Positions 46,699-56,389 of a stretch of 64,000 nt of DNA are shown piece by piece. Numbering within the stretch: the stretch's first letter is position 1; every line of letters begins with the position of its first letter. Origin of the DNA: CAVVVS01 sp963751355 (GTDB lineage: Bacteria > Bacteroidota > Ignavibacteria > Ignavibacteriales > Ignavibacteriaceae); assembly GCA_963751355.1 (NCBI GenBank), contig CAVVVS010000055.1, forward strand, positions 7,472-71,471, written 5' to 3'. The translations under genes were made by a program, and so were the position numbers. Below the pieces are notes generated by a model, which was given only the letters and a program-made list of their open reading frames with translations, made no database searches and was not told the DNA's origin.

Positions 46699-46736
46699 AA
46701 ATATTTTCCCATCGATTTAAAAGAGATATTATCTTT

Positions 46737-46794
46737 GTGTCTCTGTGCCTTTGTGTTAAAAATCATTCACCACGGAGACACTGAGTCACAGAGA
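46737..46794. repeat. imperfect palindromic repeat between permease genes
   Basis: GTGTCTCTGTG at 46737-46747 mirrors CACGGAGACAC at 46771-46781 (10 of 11), and TCTCTGTG mirrors CACAGAGA at 46787-46794 exactly. Such CTCTGTG-rich inverted repeats recur in intergenic DNA of many bacteria and resemble REP elements. There is no U-run, so a terminator role is less likely. Confidence 0.55.
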
Positions 46795-46799
46795 ATTAA

Positions 46800-49163
46800 C
46801 TATTCACACCTAAGTGATTCCACAGGGTTGGCTGTTGCTGCCCTAACCACCTGAAATCCAATTATAATCATAGCAAGAATAAAAACTACCATTCCTGTCA
46901 ACAGAAATACCAGTAAATTAATATCCACTTTATATGCAAAATTCTGAAGCCACTTGCTCATCAAATAATAGGTAACCGGCCAGGCAATTATGTTTGCTAT
47001 AATTACCCACTTTGAATATTCTTTAGTCAACATAAACATTACTCCGGATACGGATGACCCAAGAACTTTTCTAATACCCATTTCTTTTCGTTTTAATTCA
47101 ATTGAATAAGAAGCTAATCCGAGCAAGCCTAAAAGAGCAATAATTATTGCTAAGTTTGAAAAGACTAAAAAGGCTTCACGAAATTTTATATCGGATTTAT
47201 AAATTTGATCAAATGTTTGATCGAGAAAATTATATTCAAATGGAATTGACGGTGCAAAATTATGCCAGACTGTTTCGATGGATTTCATTGTTTGAAAAAC
47301 ATCACCGGAGCTTAGTTTAACTGATAGATAAGCATATTTATTCTGCCACGGATGATTTGTAATTATTAACGGCTGAATTTTATAATACAGCGATGCGTAA
47401 TTAAAATCCTTAACTTCTCCTATTACCGGGTGAGCACCATTTCGCCTGATTATTTTATTCAAAGGATTTTTCCAGTTTAACATATTCGCAAGTGATTCAT
47501 TTATTATGTAGGCTTGCGTATCGGTTTTTATATCCTTATTAAAATTCCTTCCTTTTACTATTTTTATATCAAACGTTTTAAGAAAATTATTATCAACATC
47601 GATTACATTAATCATCAACGGAGAACTACATCCTTCAGGGAAGTAACCGTTCTTTGTAAATCCGTTTGCCGGAACATCCGATGATGCGGCTGCATCCACA
47701 ACACCCGGGATTTGCTTCAATCCATTCTTAAAAACATCGTAGCTGGTTCGTAGTTTATCATTTACCAAAGGCAGCACAACAATATTTTGTTTGTCGAATC
47801 CAAGGTTTTTGTTCCGTATAAAATTAAGCTGACTGCTTATAATAATTGTAGAAATGATGAGAACTATCGATATTACAAACTGAAGAACTACCAGCGATTT
47901 ACGCGTTAGCTGTCTCGGTTTTCCTTTTGTCATATTTCCTTTTAGTGTGCTTGCAGGCTTATATGAAGATAGATACAATGAAGGATATAAACCGGCAGCA
48001 ATTCCGGTAAAAATTAAGACGGCGGCAATAAAAAGCATGAACGATGAATCAACCAAAGTTGACAGATCCAAATTTTTATCAATTAACCGGTTGTACCAAG
48101 GAAGAAGAAGTTCTACCAGCATCACCGCAAGTAAGAATGCAGAGATACTTATTATCAACGATTCAGACAAAAACTGTGCGATCAAAGAAGTTTTATGTGC
48201 TCCCAACACTTTTCTCATTCCGACTTCTTTCGCCCGGCTGCTAGCTTTTGCTGTGGAGAGATTTATAAAATTCATGCAGGCAATTAACAGGATGAACATC
48301 GCAATTATTGAAAAGACCTTAATGTTATCCATCAATGAAGCGGAATCTTCATTATAATTCAGATGAATCTTGCTTAACGGCTGAAGGTATGCACTGTATT
48401 TAACATTTAACCGTGATAGATCTTTATTTAAATATGTCCATAAGAAATTTTGGAACTTTTTATTAACCGTTTCAGCCGCTGCATTCTTCCTTAACTGAAC
48501 AAAAGTGATATATTGATTTCCGCCGTTCCATCCCATCCAGTTATTCGGATTACGGTAAAGTGTTGAAAAAGAAATTATGGAGTTAAACTGTATATCAGAA
48601 TTTGGGGGCGGATTATCGACCACGCCGGTAATGTTATAGGATTGATTGTTAATTGTGATTGTTTTTCCCACCGGATCACTGCGTCCGAATATCAAAGATG
48701 CCGTTTTTTGTGTGAGTACTATTGAGTAAGGATCGGATAGTGCTTTTCGGGGATTGCCGGAAATTAAATTGAATGAAAATATGCTGAACAAACTTGAATC
48801 TGCATAAGTTATATTACGAATTTTAAAAGATTTATTTTGATATGTGAAATAAGCTGTGCGGTTAGTGGAAAACCTAACATAATTTTTAACTTCGGGAAAA
48901 TCCTTAAACATTGCAGGCCCAATAGGCGGAACAAAAATATAAGATTCTCCTTCAACTTTTCCCTCGCGTTCCTGGGCTATGGATACCCGGTAAATATTTT
49001 TTAAGTTCTTATTAAATGAATTAAAACTGTATTCAAATTTTATATTGAGTGCTATCAATAAAACTGCTGTTATTCCGGTTGTTAAACCGAAAATATTTAT
49101 AATTGAAAATATCTTTTGCTTCTTTAAATTCCGGAAGGATATTTTGAAGTAGTTTTTTAGCAT
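46800..49163 (-). CDS. FtsX/MacB-type ABC transporter permease (paralogue 2)
   Basis: 787 residues. FKISFRNLKKQKIFSIINIF and helix 1 (GLTTGITAVLLIALNI) start it. The first FtsX domain has SSRAKEVGMRKVLGAHKTSL near 310-330, and the second ELKRKEMGIRKVLGSSVSGV near 675; it ends ANPVESLRCE. Both MacB_PCD regions are present. It has the same fold as its neighbours but low identity to them outside the motifs. Read with them on the minus strand; no partner ATPase in the window. Confidence 0.93.
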   Translation of the reverse strand: MLKNYFKISFRNLKKQKIFSIINIFGLTTGITAVLLIALNIKFEYSFNSFNKNLKNIYRVSIAQEREGKVEGESYIFVPPIGPAMFKDFPEVKNYVRFSTNRTAYFTYQNKSFKIRNITYADSSLFSIFSFNLISGNPRKALSDPYSIVLTQKTASLIFGRSDPVGKTITINNQSYNITGVVDNPPPNSDIQFNSIISFSTLYRNPNNWMGWNGGNQYITFVQLRKNAAAETVNKKFQNFLWTYLNKDLSRLNVKYSAYLQPLSKIHLNYNEDSASLMDNIKVFSIIAMFILLIACMNFINLSTAKASSRAKEVGMRKVLGAHKTSLIAQFLSESLIISISAFLLAVMLVELLLPWYNRLIDKNLDLSTLVDSSFMLFIAAVLIFTGIAAGLYPSLYLSSYKPASTLKGNMTKGKPRQLTRKSLVVLQFVISIVLIISTIIISSQLNFIRNKNLGFDKQNIVVLPLVNDKLRTSYDVFKNGLKQIPGVVDAAASSDVPANGFTKNGYFPEGCSSPLMINVIDVDNNFLKTFDIKIVKGRNFNKDIKTDTQAYIINESLANMLNWKNPLNKIIRRNGAHPVIGEVKDFNYASLYYKIQPLIITNHPWQNKYAYLSVKLSSGDVFQTMKSIETVWHNFAPSIPFEYNFLDQTFDQIYKSDIKFREAFLVFSNLAIIIALLGLLGLASYSIELKRKEMGIRKVLGSSVSGVMFMLTKEYSKWVIIANIIAWPVTYYLMSKWLQNFAYKVDINLLVFLLTGMVVFILAMIIIGFQVVRAATANPVESLRCE

Positions 49164-49659
49164 AATTTTCCCCCAAAATATATCGTAATAACCTGAAGAT
49201 TTTTAGGATACATACGACTACCCTGATTTTGACTATGATTTAGGTCATTTTTTTATAATCAATAATAGCGCCATATTTTTCCACAAAAGAAGACCATTTC
49301 CCAGCATTATTTGGAGTTAACTGTCCGGTTTCCAACACCCGTGTCCGATTCCGAACGATGAGGTACCCTCACCAATCAAAGACAAAATAATAAACTGAAT
49401 ACAGCAGAAGATTTCATCGTATACAATATTGAAAATCCCTTTTTGTGAGTGGGTAATTATAATCATTTACACTAATAACAATAGCAAAGGTACCGAGAAT
49501 TACAGAAAATATAATTGTTCATTTTTAATTTATTGTTTTCGCTTTGTTGTTTTCCATTCTGCTCAGTGAACCTTGTTTACAAAAATCTCAAATAGCACAC
49601 GCCAGGTATCGACAAATAGCTGCAGAATTTTTTCGCTATTCGCTTTGCGCAAACTGATG
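49164..49659. other. long intergenic gap inside the permease array
   Basis: About 500 bp, the widest gap in the array. It holds GTGTCCGATTCCGAACGATG at 49341-49360, close to a motif in the gap at 54780-54799, and a G/C-rich palindromic patch (TTCGCTATTCGCTTTGCGCA) near 49632. No coding remnant recognised. It should contain the promoter of paralogue 2. Confidence 0.5.
49341..49360. promoter_or_regulatory. shared intergenic motif, copy 1
   Basis: GTGTCCGATTCCGAACGATG matches GCGTCCGATAACGAACGATG (54780-54799) at 17 of 20 positions. Both stand upstream of permease or phosphatase genes in an otherwise A/T-rich gap. It could be a regulator site or a small mobile repeat; two copies are too few to decide. 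Confidence 0.35.
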
Positions 49660-52059
49660 CTATTCATTCCTCAATGAATCAACGGGATTTGAACCAGCCG
49701 CCTTTATAGATTGAAATCCAATAGTCAGTAATGCAATTAGTAATGCAATAAATGCAGAGATAATAAAAATTTCAAAACCGATATTAGTCTTGTAGGCAAA
49801 ATTCTCCAGCCATTTTGAAATAGCATAATAAGCTGCCGGTAATGCAATCAAGTTTGCAATCAAAATCCATTTTATAAAATCCTTTGATAATAAAACTGTG
49901 ATATTCGAAAAACCTGCTCCCAGCACTTTCCTAATCCCTATTTCTTTAGTCCTAACTTCAATTGAATACGAAACCAACCCGAAAAGCCCCATACATGCAA
50001 TCAGGATTGACAGAAAAGAGAATATGGAAAACAAACTTCCGCTTTTTGCATCCGATTCATATAAATCGTCATAGGTCTGTGATAAGAATGAATAATCAAA
50101 TTGTGTGTTGGGTACGATTTTATTCCATTCATTTTTAAGAGAAGATAGTATTGTGTTAGTGTATTTGGGATTTATTTTTAATGCAATATTATAAAAGTAC
50201 CTTGGATTTATGTACAAAAACATCGGCTCAATTATTTTATGGAATGAAGCAACATGAAAATCCTTTATCACTCCTATTACTTTCGCCGGTCTTTCTTTAT
50301 CCTTGCCACCGGGAAGATACACTTCTGTTCCAATAGGATTTTTTAGTCCTAAGTTCTTCACTGCAGTTTCGTTTAAAATTACGGCATTATCTATATCGGT
50401 TGAAAATTTCTTCGAAAAATTTCTTCCCTCAGTCAACTTCAATCCTAATATAGTAATGAAATTGTAATCAACCCCGATGGCTTGAAGTATTTTATAATCA
50501 TTTGCCGGTGCTCCTTTCAACCGGACGCTTTCCGTTTCTTTATTGTTAATGCCCGGTAAAGTGTAGGCGCCGGATACATCGGTAACCCCGGGAATTGATT
50601 GGAAAGCCTGCTTTAATACAGGATATTTATCCTGCATACCGGCTTTGGATACGGGATAATTTACAATGATTACATTTTGTTTATCGAAACCAAGATTGGA
50701 CGACTTGCGCATAAAATTCAGTTGTTTATAAACTGCAGCCGTACCGGTAATTAAAAAGACTGTAATCGCAAATTGAGCTACTACCAATAACTTCCTTAAA
50801 GCAGCACTTGATGAGCCGGGTATTTTTGTTGATTTAAGTGAATCAACCGGTTTAAATTTTGATAGAAATATAGCCGGATAAATTCCTGCAAGCAGACTAA
50901 CGAAGGCAACGATTCCTAAAAGAATCAAATAAAAACCAGAAGTCTCAAATGGATTTATTGACAAACGTACATTGAAATAATTATTCAGCAATGGATGAAC
51001 AAGTTCAAAAATAAATAAACTAATTATCACGGAAATTAAAGTTATCATTACGGACTCGCCGAAAAATTGTCCTATCAAGCTTCCCCGCTGAGCACCCATC
51101 ACTTTTCGTAATCCTACTTCTTTAGACCGCCGCAGCGATCTTGCAGTTGAAAGATTAATGAAGTTCAAACAAGCTATCAGTAATACTAAAAATGCAATTG
51201 ATGAAAAAAGATAAATTGAAGTTAAGTTACCGGTTGGCGCTAATTCTCCCATTGCATCGGATTTGAAATAAATATCCTTTAAAGGGAGAATAATAAATTT
51301 TAACATAGCAGCGAAATGCTCATTAGTATTTTTAAGTAATAATTGCCTCAGATTTTTATCAAGCTTTTTCAGTGAAGTATTTTTCTTTAAGTACAAATAA
51401 GTATATGTATCACCGAAAGTATTCCAGCTTAATTGCGGCTTTTGAATTTCCACCGCTCTCGAAAAAGGTGCAATAATTTCACATTTAAGCATGGTATTTG
51501 GCGGAATATTTTTCATTATGCCCGAAACAACAAAATTATATTTGTCATTATAGATAATTGTTTTGCCAAGGGGATTTTCATTACCGAAATATTTTTTTGC
51601 TAATGCTTGGGAAATTACAATTGATGATGGATTATCAAGTGCAGTTTCTTTGTCTCCGGCAATCAGCGGAAATGTAAAAACATTAAATACATTCGAATCG
51701 GCAAAGAAGAAATTATGTTCTGTAAACTCCTTATTCCCCGCTTTTATTTTTGCGTGGTGATCAACTTTAAATCTAACATCGGATTTTACTGAAGGAATTT
51801 GCTGTGCCGCTGCCGGACCAAGTGCCGGCATAGCTCCTGCTAATGTCATCGCAGCATCGCCCGAACCGAATTTAACAGATACTCTTACGATGTTGTTGCG
51901 GTTTTTATGCATTGATTCATAACTCAACTGACCCGCAACATAAACCAGAATAAGCAGACTTCCTGCAATCCCGATAGCGAGTCCGGCTATATTTATTACG
52001 GAATAAACCTTATTTTTAACGATATTTCTAAAAGCAATTTTAAGATAATTCTTAAACAT
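49660..52059 (-). CDS. FtsX/MacB-type ABC transporter permease (paralogue 3)
   Basis: 799 residues. LKIAFRNIVKNKVYSVINIA and GLAIGIAGSLLILVYV form the first helix. The first FtsX domain carries SLRRSKEVGLRKVMGAQRGS, the second EVRTKEIGIRKVLGAGFSNI; the end is GSNPVDSLRNE. Two extracytoplasmic MacB_PCD-like regions lie between. Same topology as the other paralogues, but the end motif (AAGSNPVDS) departs from the ATANPV of most of them. Confidence 0.93.
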   Translation of the reverse strand: MFKNYLKIAFRNIVKNKVYSVINIAGLAIGIAGSLLILVYVAGQLSYESMHKNRNNIVRVSVKFGSGDAAMTLAGAMPALGPAAAQQIPSVKSDVRFKVDHHAKIKAGNKEFTEHNFFFADSNVFNVFTFPLIAGDKETALDNPSSIVISQALAKKYFGNENPLGKTIIYNDKYNFVVSGIMKNIPPNTMLKCEIIAPFSRAVEIQKPQLSWNTFGDTYTYLYLKKNTSLKKLDKNLRQLLLKNTNEHFAAMLKFIILPLKDIYFKSDAMGELAPTGNLTSIYLFSSIAFLVLLIACLNFINLSTARSLRRSKEVGLRKVMGAQRGSLIGQFFGESVMITLISVIISLFIFELVHPLLNNYFNVRLSINPFETSGFYLILLGIVAFVSLLAGIYPAIFLSKFKPVDSLKSTKIPGSSSAALRKLLVVAQFAITVFLITGTAAVYKQLNFMRKSSNLGFDKQNVIIVNYPVSKAGMQDKYPVLKQAFQSIPGVTDVSGAYTLPGINNKETESVRLKGAPANDYKILQAIGVDYNFITILGLKLTEGRNFSKKFSTDIDNAVILNETAVKNLGLKNPIGTEVYLPGGKDKERPAKVIGVIKDFHVASFHKIIEPMFLYINPRYFYNIALKINPKYTNTILSSLKNEWNKIVPNTQFDYSFLSQTYDDLYESDAKSGSLFSIFSFLSILIACMGLFGLVSYSIEVRTKEIGIRKVLGAGFSNITVLLSKDFIKWILIANLIALPAAYYAISKWLENFAYKTNIGFEIFIISAFIALLIALLTIGFQSIKAAGSNPVDSLRNE

Positions 52060-52179
52060 AATTTATCCTTGTTGGTTGAAAGCTTGCAGCGTTCAGCAGT
52101 TAGCCTCCGGTTTTTAAATTTAAATTGAAAAACGATGCTATTTTTTACTCATAGCTGCATAATGAGTCAGACAGCTAAC

Positions 52180-54555
52180 TCACTCATATCTCAAACTTTT
52201 AACTGGATTTGCTGTTGCCGCTTTCATGACTTGAAATAATGCTGCGGCCAGTGTTATCAACAAAGCAAATCCGAAAGATAATGCATATATCCACCATTTA
52301 ATTTCTATTCTGTAAGCAAAATCTAAAAGCCATTTGTGCATAAAATAATATGCAATCGGGCTTGCAATAATCGCCGAAATGCAAAGTAGAAATACAATCT
52401 CTTTTATGAATAAGTTGATAATTTCAAAAACCGAAGCACCCAATATTTTTCGAATACCTATTTCTTTAATTCGCTGCCGAGTAGAAAAAAGTACAATACC
52501 AAATAATCCCATCCCGGCAATAATAATTGCAAGTAAAGTAAATAAGTCTACGGCTTTTGAAAACCGTAATTCGTCCTTATACATGTAGTCAATCCTTTCA
52601 TCTAAGAAAGTAATATCAATAGGCTTGCCCGAAATCTTTGACCATTTGTTTTTAATGAAACTCAAAGTCTCAGCTCTTTTTCCCGGTGAATACCTTATCA
52701 AAAGATAAAAGCTATCGTTTACGAAATGCATTGCTACCGGCCGAATTTTATCGCGTAACGAATTTAAATGAAAATCCTTAACAATCCCGATTATTCTTCT
52801 TTTAATTCGGTCCATAATAATAATTGTTTTTCCTACGGGTGATTTTAATCCCAGTTGTTTTGCCGCTGTTTCGTTTATAATTGTTTTTCCTTTATAATTA
52901 ATGGCGGTAGGGAATTCTCCGGCAATTAGTTTCATATGAATCATCCGGGGATAATCATAACCAACATTCGGAACTCCGAAAGATTTTTGCGGTCCGGGAT
53001 TATTCGCACTTTTAATGCCGAACCTGTTACCATGTATATAAGGAAATACGTTTAGCGTAAAAGCCATATTTTTAATACCGGGATAACCGCTCAATGAATT
53101 TTTGAATACATTTTGTTTGCCGTCTAATCCGTAGCACCAAACCATCAGCATATTCTTAACATCAAAGCCCATGTCAATATTATGAGTATATTCCATTTGT
53201 GCTTTCAGTATTATTGAAGCAATTATCAATGCAATAAATATTATCATTTGAAAAGAAATAAGAAGTCTTTTTAGATTTATCTTATTTCCAGCTCTGCCGT
53301 ATCTTTTTCTAAAAATTTCAACCGGATTGGTATTTGATGCAATGTATGCAGTATATATACCGGAAATAATTCCTACTGCAACATTGATTGCAATAAAACA
53401 AACAAAGAATGAAGTGCTAATATAAAAGCCGGGTGAGATATTTGTATTTACTATTTCTTTGAAGTAAGGGAATAACAATTCAACTAACAGCAAAGATATT
53501 GGAAAGGCAAGTATAGTGGTTATTGTCGATTCGAAAATTAACAATAAAGCTATATCCTTACGCCTCGCACCAATTACTTTTCTAACTCCAATCTCTATAT
53601 TTCTTGTCGAAAATTTTGCAGCCGACAGCATAACAAAATTTATACACGCAAGGATTAAAACCAGCAATGCTATTGCAGAATATATATAAAGTTGCTCCTT
53701 ATCAATTATCGGTATCCATGATGGAGCATATAAACCTTTAAATACATAGTAACTCTGCGACAACGGGACCACATGAAATTTTAGGTCCTGCATACTAACT
53801 ACTTCTTTACCGGCACCATTATCGTATACCATTTTAAGCTGTTTTTCAAGCGATTTTATATCGGGATTATTGTTCAAAAGTAAATATGTATTTACTTGCT
53901 GTATTTGGACCCAATCATTGGGATCAACATGTTTGTTTATTTTATAAAGAAGTTTTAACGGCAGAATTAAATCCGGTTTAATCGTAGCCGGTCTATCATC
54001 GTGCCGAAATACAGCTGTAATTTTCACTGGAATCGAAATACTATCGTCTTTAATTGTAAGCAGTTTTCCTACAACATCTGTTTTGCCGAATATTTTAAGT
54101 GCGGATTTTTCACTTAATACAACCGAGTAAATATCGGTGAGCGCGTACTTAGGATTACCATAAAGCAATTTAAATGTAAATACGTCAAAGATTGAAGGAT
54201 CCGTAAAATATTCATCTTTAAAACTTAATTTTTTGTTGCCGTTTACTATAATATATTTATACTGATGGCTAACTCGCACATATGACTTGATGCCGGGAAT
54301 ATTTCCTTTTGCTGCTTCAGCCAAAGGGATGCAAGTAAACGAACTCCGCCAGTCATTCGCCGCCCAATCGCTCTCCACGCGGTAAATATTATCATAATTT
54401 TTATTCTGCTTGTCATAACTTAATTCATAAGTAATGTAAATTATAATGCAGAAACATACTGCTAGCCCGGCTGCAAGTCCGGCAATATTTATGAATGAAA
54501 ATACCTTGTTTCTAAAAATATTTCTAAAAGCTATTTTTATATAATTTTTTAACAT
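52180..54555 (-). CDS. FtsX/MacB-type ABC transporter permease (paralogue 4, close to paralogue 1)
   Basis: 791 residues. It shares FRNIFRNKVFSFINIAGLAA with paralogue 1 and continues to follow it: ELSYDKQN, IPVKIT, STRNIEIGVRKVIGARRKDI, GKTIINETAA, RQRIKEIGIRKILGASVFEI. Differences are spread evenly over the gene, so this is an older duplication of the same gene type rather than a fresh copy. It ends ANPVKSLRYE. It lies two genes away from paralogue 1. Confidence 0.93.
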   Translation of the reverse strand: MLKNYIKIAFRNIFRNKVFSFINIAGLAAGLAVCFCIIIYITYELSYDKQNKNYDNIYRVESDWAANDWRSSFTCIPLAEAAKGNIPGIKSYVRVSHQYKYIIVNGNKKLSFKDEYFTDPSIFDVFTFKLLYGNPKYALTDIYSVVLSEKSALKIFGKTDVVGKLLTIKDDSISIPVKITAVFRHDDRPATIKPDLILPLKLLYKINKHVDPNDWVQIQQVNTYLLLNNNPDIKSLEKQLKMVYDNGAGKEVVSMQDLKFHVVPLSQSYYVFKGLYAPSWIPIIDKEQLYIYSAIALLVLILACINFVMLSAAKFSTRNIEIGVRKVIGARRKDIALLLIFESTITTILAFPISLLLVELLFPYFKEIVNTNISPGFYISTSFFVCFIAINVAVGIISGIYTAYIASNTNPVEIFRKRYGRAGNKINLKRLLISFQMIIFIALIIASIILKAQMEYTHNIDMGFDVKNMLMVWCYGLDGKQNVFKNSLSGYPGIKNMAFTLNVFPYIHGNRFGIKSANNPGPQKSFGVPNVGYDYPRMIHMKLIAGEFPTAINYKGKTIINETAAKQLGLKSPVGKTIIIMDRIKRRIIGIVKDFHLNSLRDKIRPVAMHFVNDSFYLLIRYSPGKRAETLSFIKNKWSKISGKPIDITFLDERIDYMYKDELRFSKAVDLFTLLAIIIAGMGLFGIVLFSTRQRIKEIGIRKILGASVFEIINLFIKEIVFLLCISAIIASPIAYYFMHKWLLDFAYRIEIKWWIYALSFGFALLITLAAALFQVMKAATANPVKSLRYE

Positions 54556-54779
54556 GTCTGTGTTATCTAATAATGCTGAGAAGTAAAATAACCCCTGTAT
54601 CCACCTTAATCACAATTATTATGCCTGTAATATTCTTACTAACTTATTGTTTCCAAAATATTATAAATCATTTCTAATTTTGTAAACTCTTAAAATTTAA
54701 TAAGTTAAATAAGGTTAAGCTAATCCGATATATTCTGAAATCTTATAGTTAGATAGTAGCTGTGCGGAATTGAACGATA

Positions 54780-54799
54780 GCGTCCGATAACGAACGATG
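54780..54799. promoter_or_regulatory. shared intergenic motif, copy 2
   Basis: GCGTCCGATAACGAACGATG, close to the motif at 49341-49360. Here GAACGAT occurs twice, 20 bp apart (54772 and 54792), as if bound by a dimeric regulator. It lies between the phosphatase stop at 54838 and the start of paralogue 4 at 54555. Confidence 0.35.
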
Positions 54800-54837
54800 C
54801 GATAAAACAATTTTAAAAACAATTCGTGAAATTTGTG

Positions 54838-56232
54838 TCAGTTTTTTCTTTTTACCATAATCATGGTAATATCATCGTATTGTTCGTTGACTTCTGTAAA
54901 ATTGTTTATATCGAATTCCAGTTCTTTTAATATGCTGCGGGAATCAGCATTATGGTTTGCCGATATAATATTTTTCACCTTTCCCAGTGAATCATTTTCG
55001 TTTGTCATAATCTTTAGGTCGGTCAAGCCGTCGGTATAAAATAAAACAAAATCATTTTCTTTAAAATCGAGCGAATACTCTTCAAGATTGTCACCAAGGA
55101 TTTTTCCTTTGTCTAATCCTAAGCCTAAACCTTTCTGCCTGTAATTCAAAAACTGGTTTTTAACTCCTTCATAAATAAGCAATGGTTCATGCCCTGCTCT
55201 TGAAAAAGTTAAAGTATTTTTATCCGTATCTATAACAGCATAAATCGCAGTGATGAATGATTTTTTATCGAGCATTTGAAAAAGAAGCGAATTTGCTTTA
55301 GTAAGTACTTCAGATGTTGAGCTGCTCTCAAAAGCGAGCGTTTGAAATATGCCTTTAATTAATGTAGTGTAAATAGCCGCGCCGAGTCCTTTACCGGAAA
55401 CATCACCAATTATTATTCCGAGTTTATTAGTTCCGAGTCTAAAGAAATCGTAAAAATCTCCCCCGACACGTTTTGCCGGTTTAAATAAAACTGAAAATTC
55501 GTAATTCTCATGTATAGGGATTTCTTTAGGAAGCAGGCTTACCTGGACATTCTGTGCTATGTTCATTTCATTTTCAAGACGTTCTTTTTCAAGTTCACTC
55601 TCCAGGTCTTTTAATGTTATTAGCGTGTATAATTGATTTCCCAATTTGAAATTTGAAGTAAAAACCGAAATATTTTTTTCTTTTGCCCCGCTGTAAAATT
55701 TTATGGTCTTCTCTTTCCCGATTTCCACATTTTCCAGAAGGTGTTTAAAATTATGCTTGTCCTCTTTAATTAGATTTATATTAGTAAGATTTTTTACGTT
55801 CAGCAGCCTTTTAGCGGCTTTGTTAATTAGTTCAACTTCACCACTCTCTTTATATGAAATTATTCCCGAAGGTACCTGTTCTATTAATGTTTTAAGATAC
55901 TGGAGATTTTCTTCCGCTCTTATCCTGTAGGATGATATTTCATCGTAGGTAGAACCGATGGATTTATATAAATCACTGTACACGGCACCGAAATTTTTAT
56001 GCAGAAAAGATTGTGTAAAATCGGAATACTTTATAGATGTTAAAAATCTTTTTAAATCCCTGTTAATTCTATCAATATATTTAAAAAGCGAAATAAAAAG
56101 GTATATGGCTATTATGAAGAAGAAGATGGGAGTAACCTTAAAACTGAAATCATCCATTATGGCAATTCCGGCAAGGATAAAACCGATAATCACGAATATT
56201 CTTATAATTATGTTAATTCGAAATCTGTTCAT
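54838..56232 (-). CDS. membrane-anchored PAS-like and SpoIIE/PP2C serine phosphatase
   Basis: 464 residues. Two N-terminal helices (about 8-28 and 33-52), a coiled linker, a PAS-like part near 110-220 (QVPSGIISYKESGEVELINK) and a SpoIIE-type PP2C domain from about 225. The metal-binding motifs are VGGDFYDFF and IIGDVSGKGLGAA, and near the end VLFYTDGLTD. Such phosphatases act on anti-sigma-antagonist (STAS) proteins or other phosphoserine targets in partner-switching regulation; none of those partners is in the window. It is the only non-permease gene within the array. Confidence 0.9.
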   Translation of the reverse strand: MNRFRINIIIRIFVIIGFILAGIAIMDDFSFKVTPIFFFIIAIYLFISLFKYIDRINRDLKRFLTSIKYSDFTQSFLHKNFGAVYSDLYKSIGSTYDEISSYRIRAEENLQYLKTLIEQVPSGIISYKESGEVELINKAAKRLLNVKNLTNINLIKEDKHNFKHLLENVEIGKEKTIKFYSGAKEKNISVFTSNFKLGNQLYTLITLKDLESELEKERLENEMNIAQNVQVSLLPKEIPIHENYEFSVLFKPAKRVGGDFYDFFRLGTNKLGIIIGDVSGKGLGAAIYTTLIKGIFQTLAFESSSTSEVLTKANSLLFQMLDKKSFITAIYAVIDTDKNTLTFSRAGHEPLLIYEGVKNQFLNYRQKGLGLGLDKGKILGDNLEEYSLDFKENDFVLFYTDGLTDLKIMTNENDSLGKVKNIISANHNADSRSILKELEFDINNFTEVNEQYDDITMIMVKRKN

Positions 56233-56310
56233 ACATTACGTTGGTTTAGCCAGGATAATTTCAGTATCCAAATTTAATGAATGCTGCTTAATTTAAGAAA
56301 AATAAATTAA

Positions 56311-56338
56311 CCCGGAATTCAAAAAGGTGAAATCCGGG
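56311..56338 (-). terminator. terminator after paralogue 5
   Basis: CCCGGA at 56311-56316 pairs with TCCGGG at 56333-56338, and the minus strand continues TTAATTTATTTTTC. It stands after the stop of paralogue 5 and before the start of the phosphatase gene, separating the two transcripts. Confidence 0.6.
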
Positions 56339-56389
56339 CAAAGAAAATTGAGATAAAATTTATTTAATATTGCGGATAGAGTAAATGAT

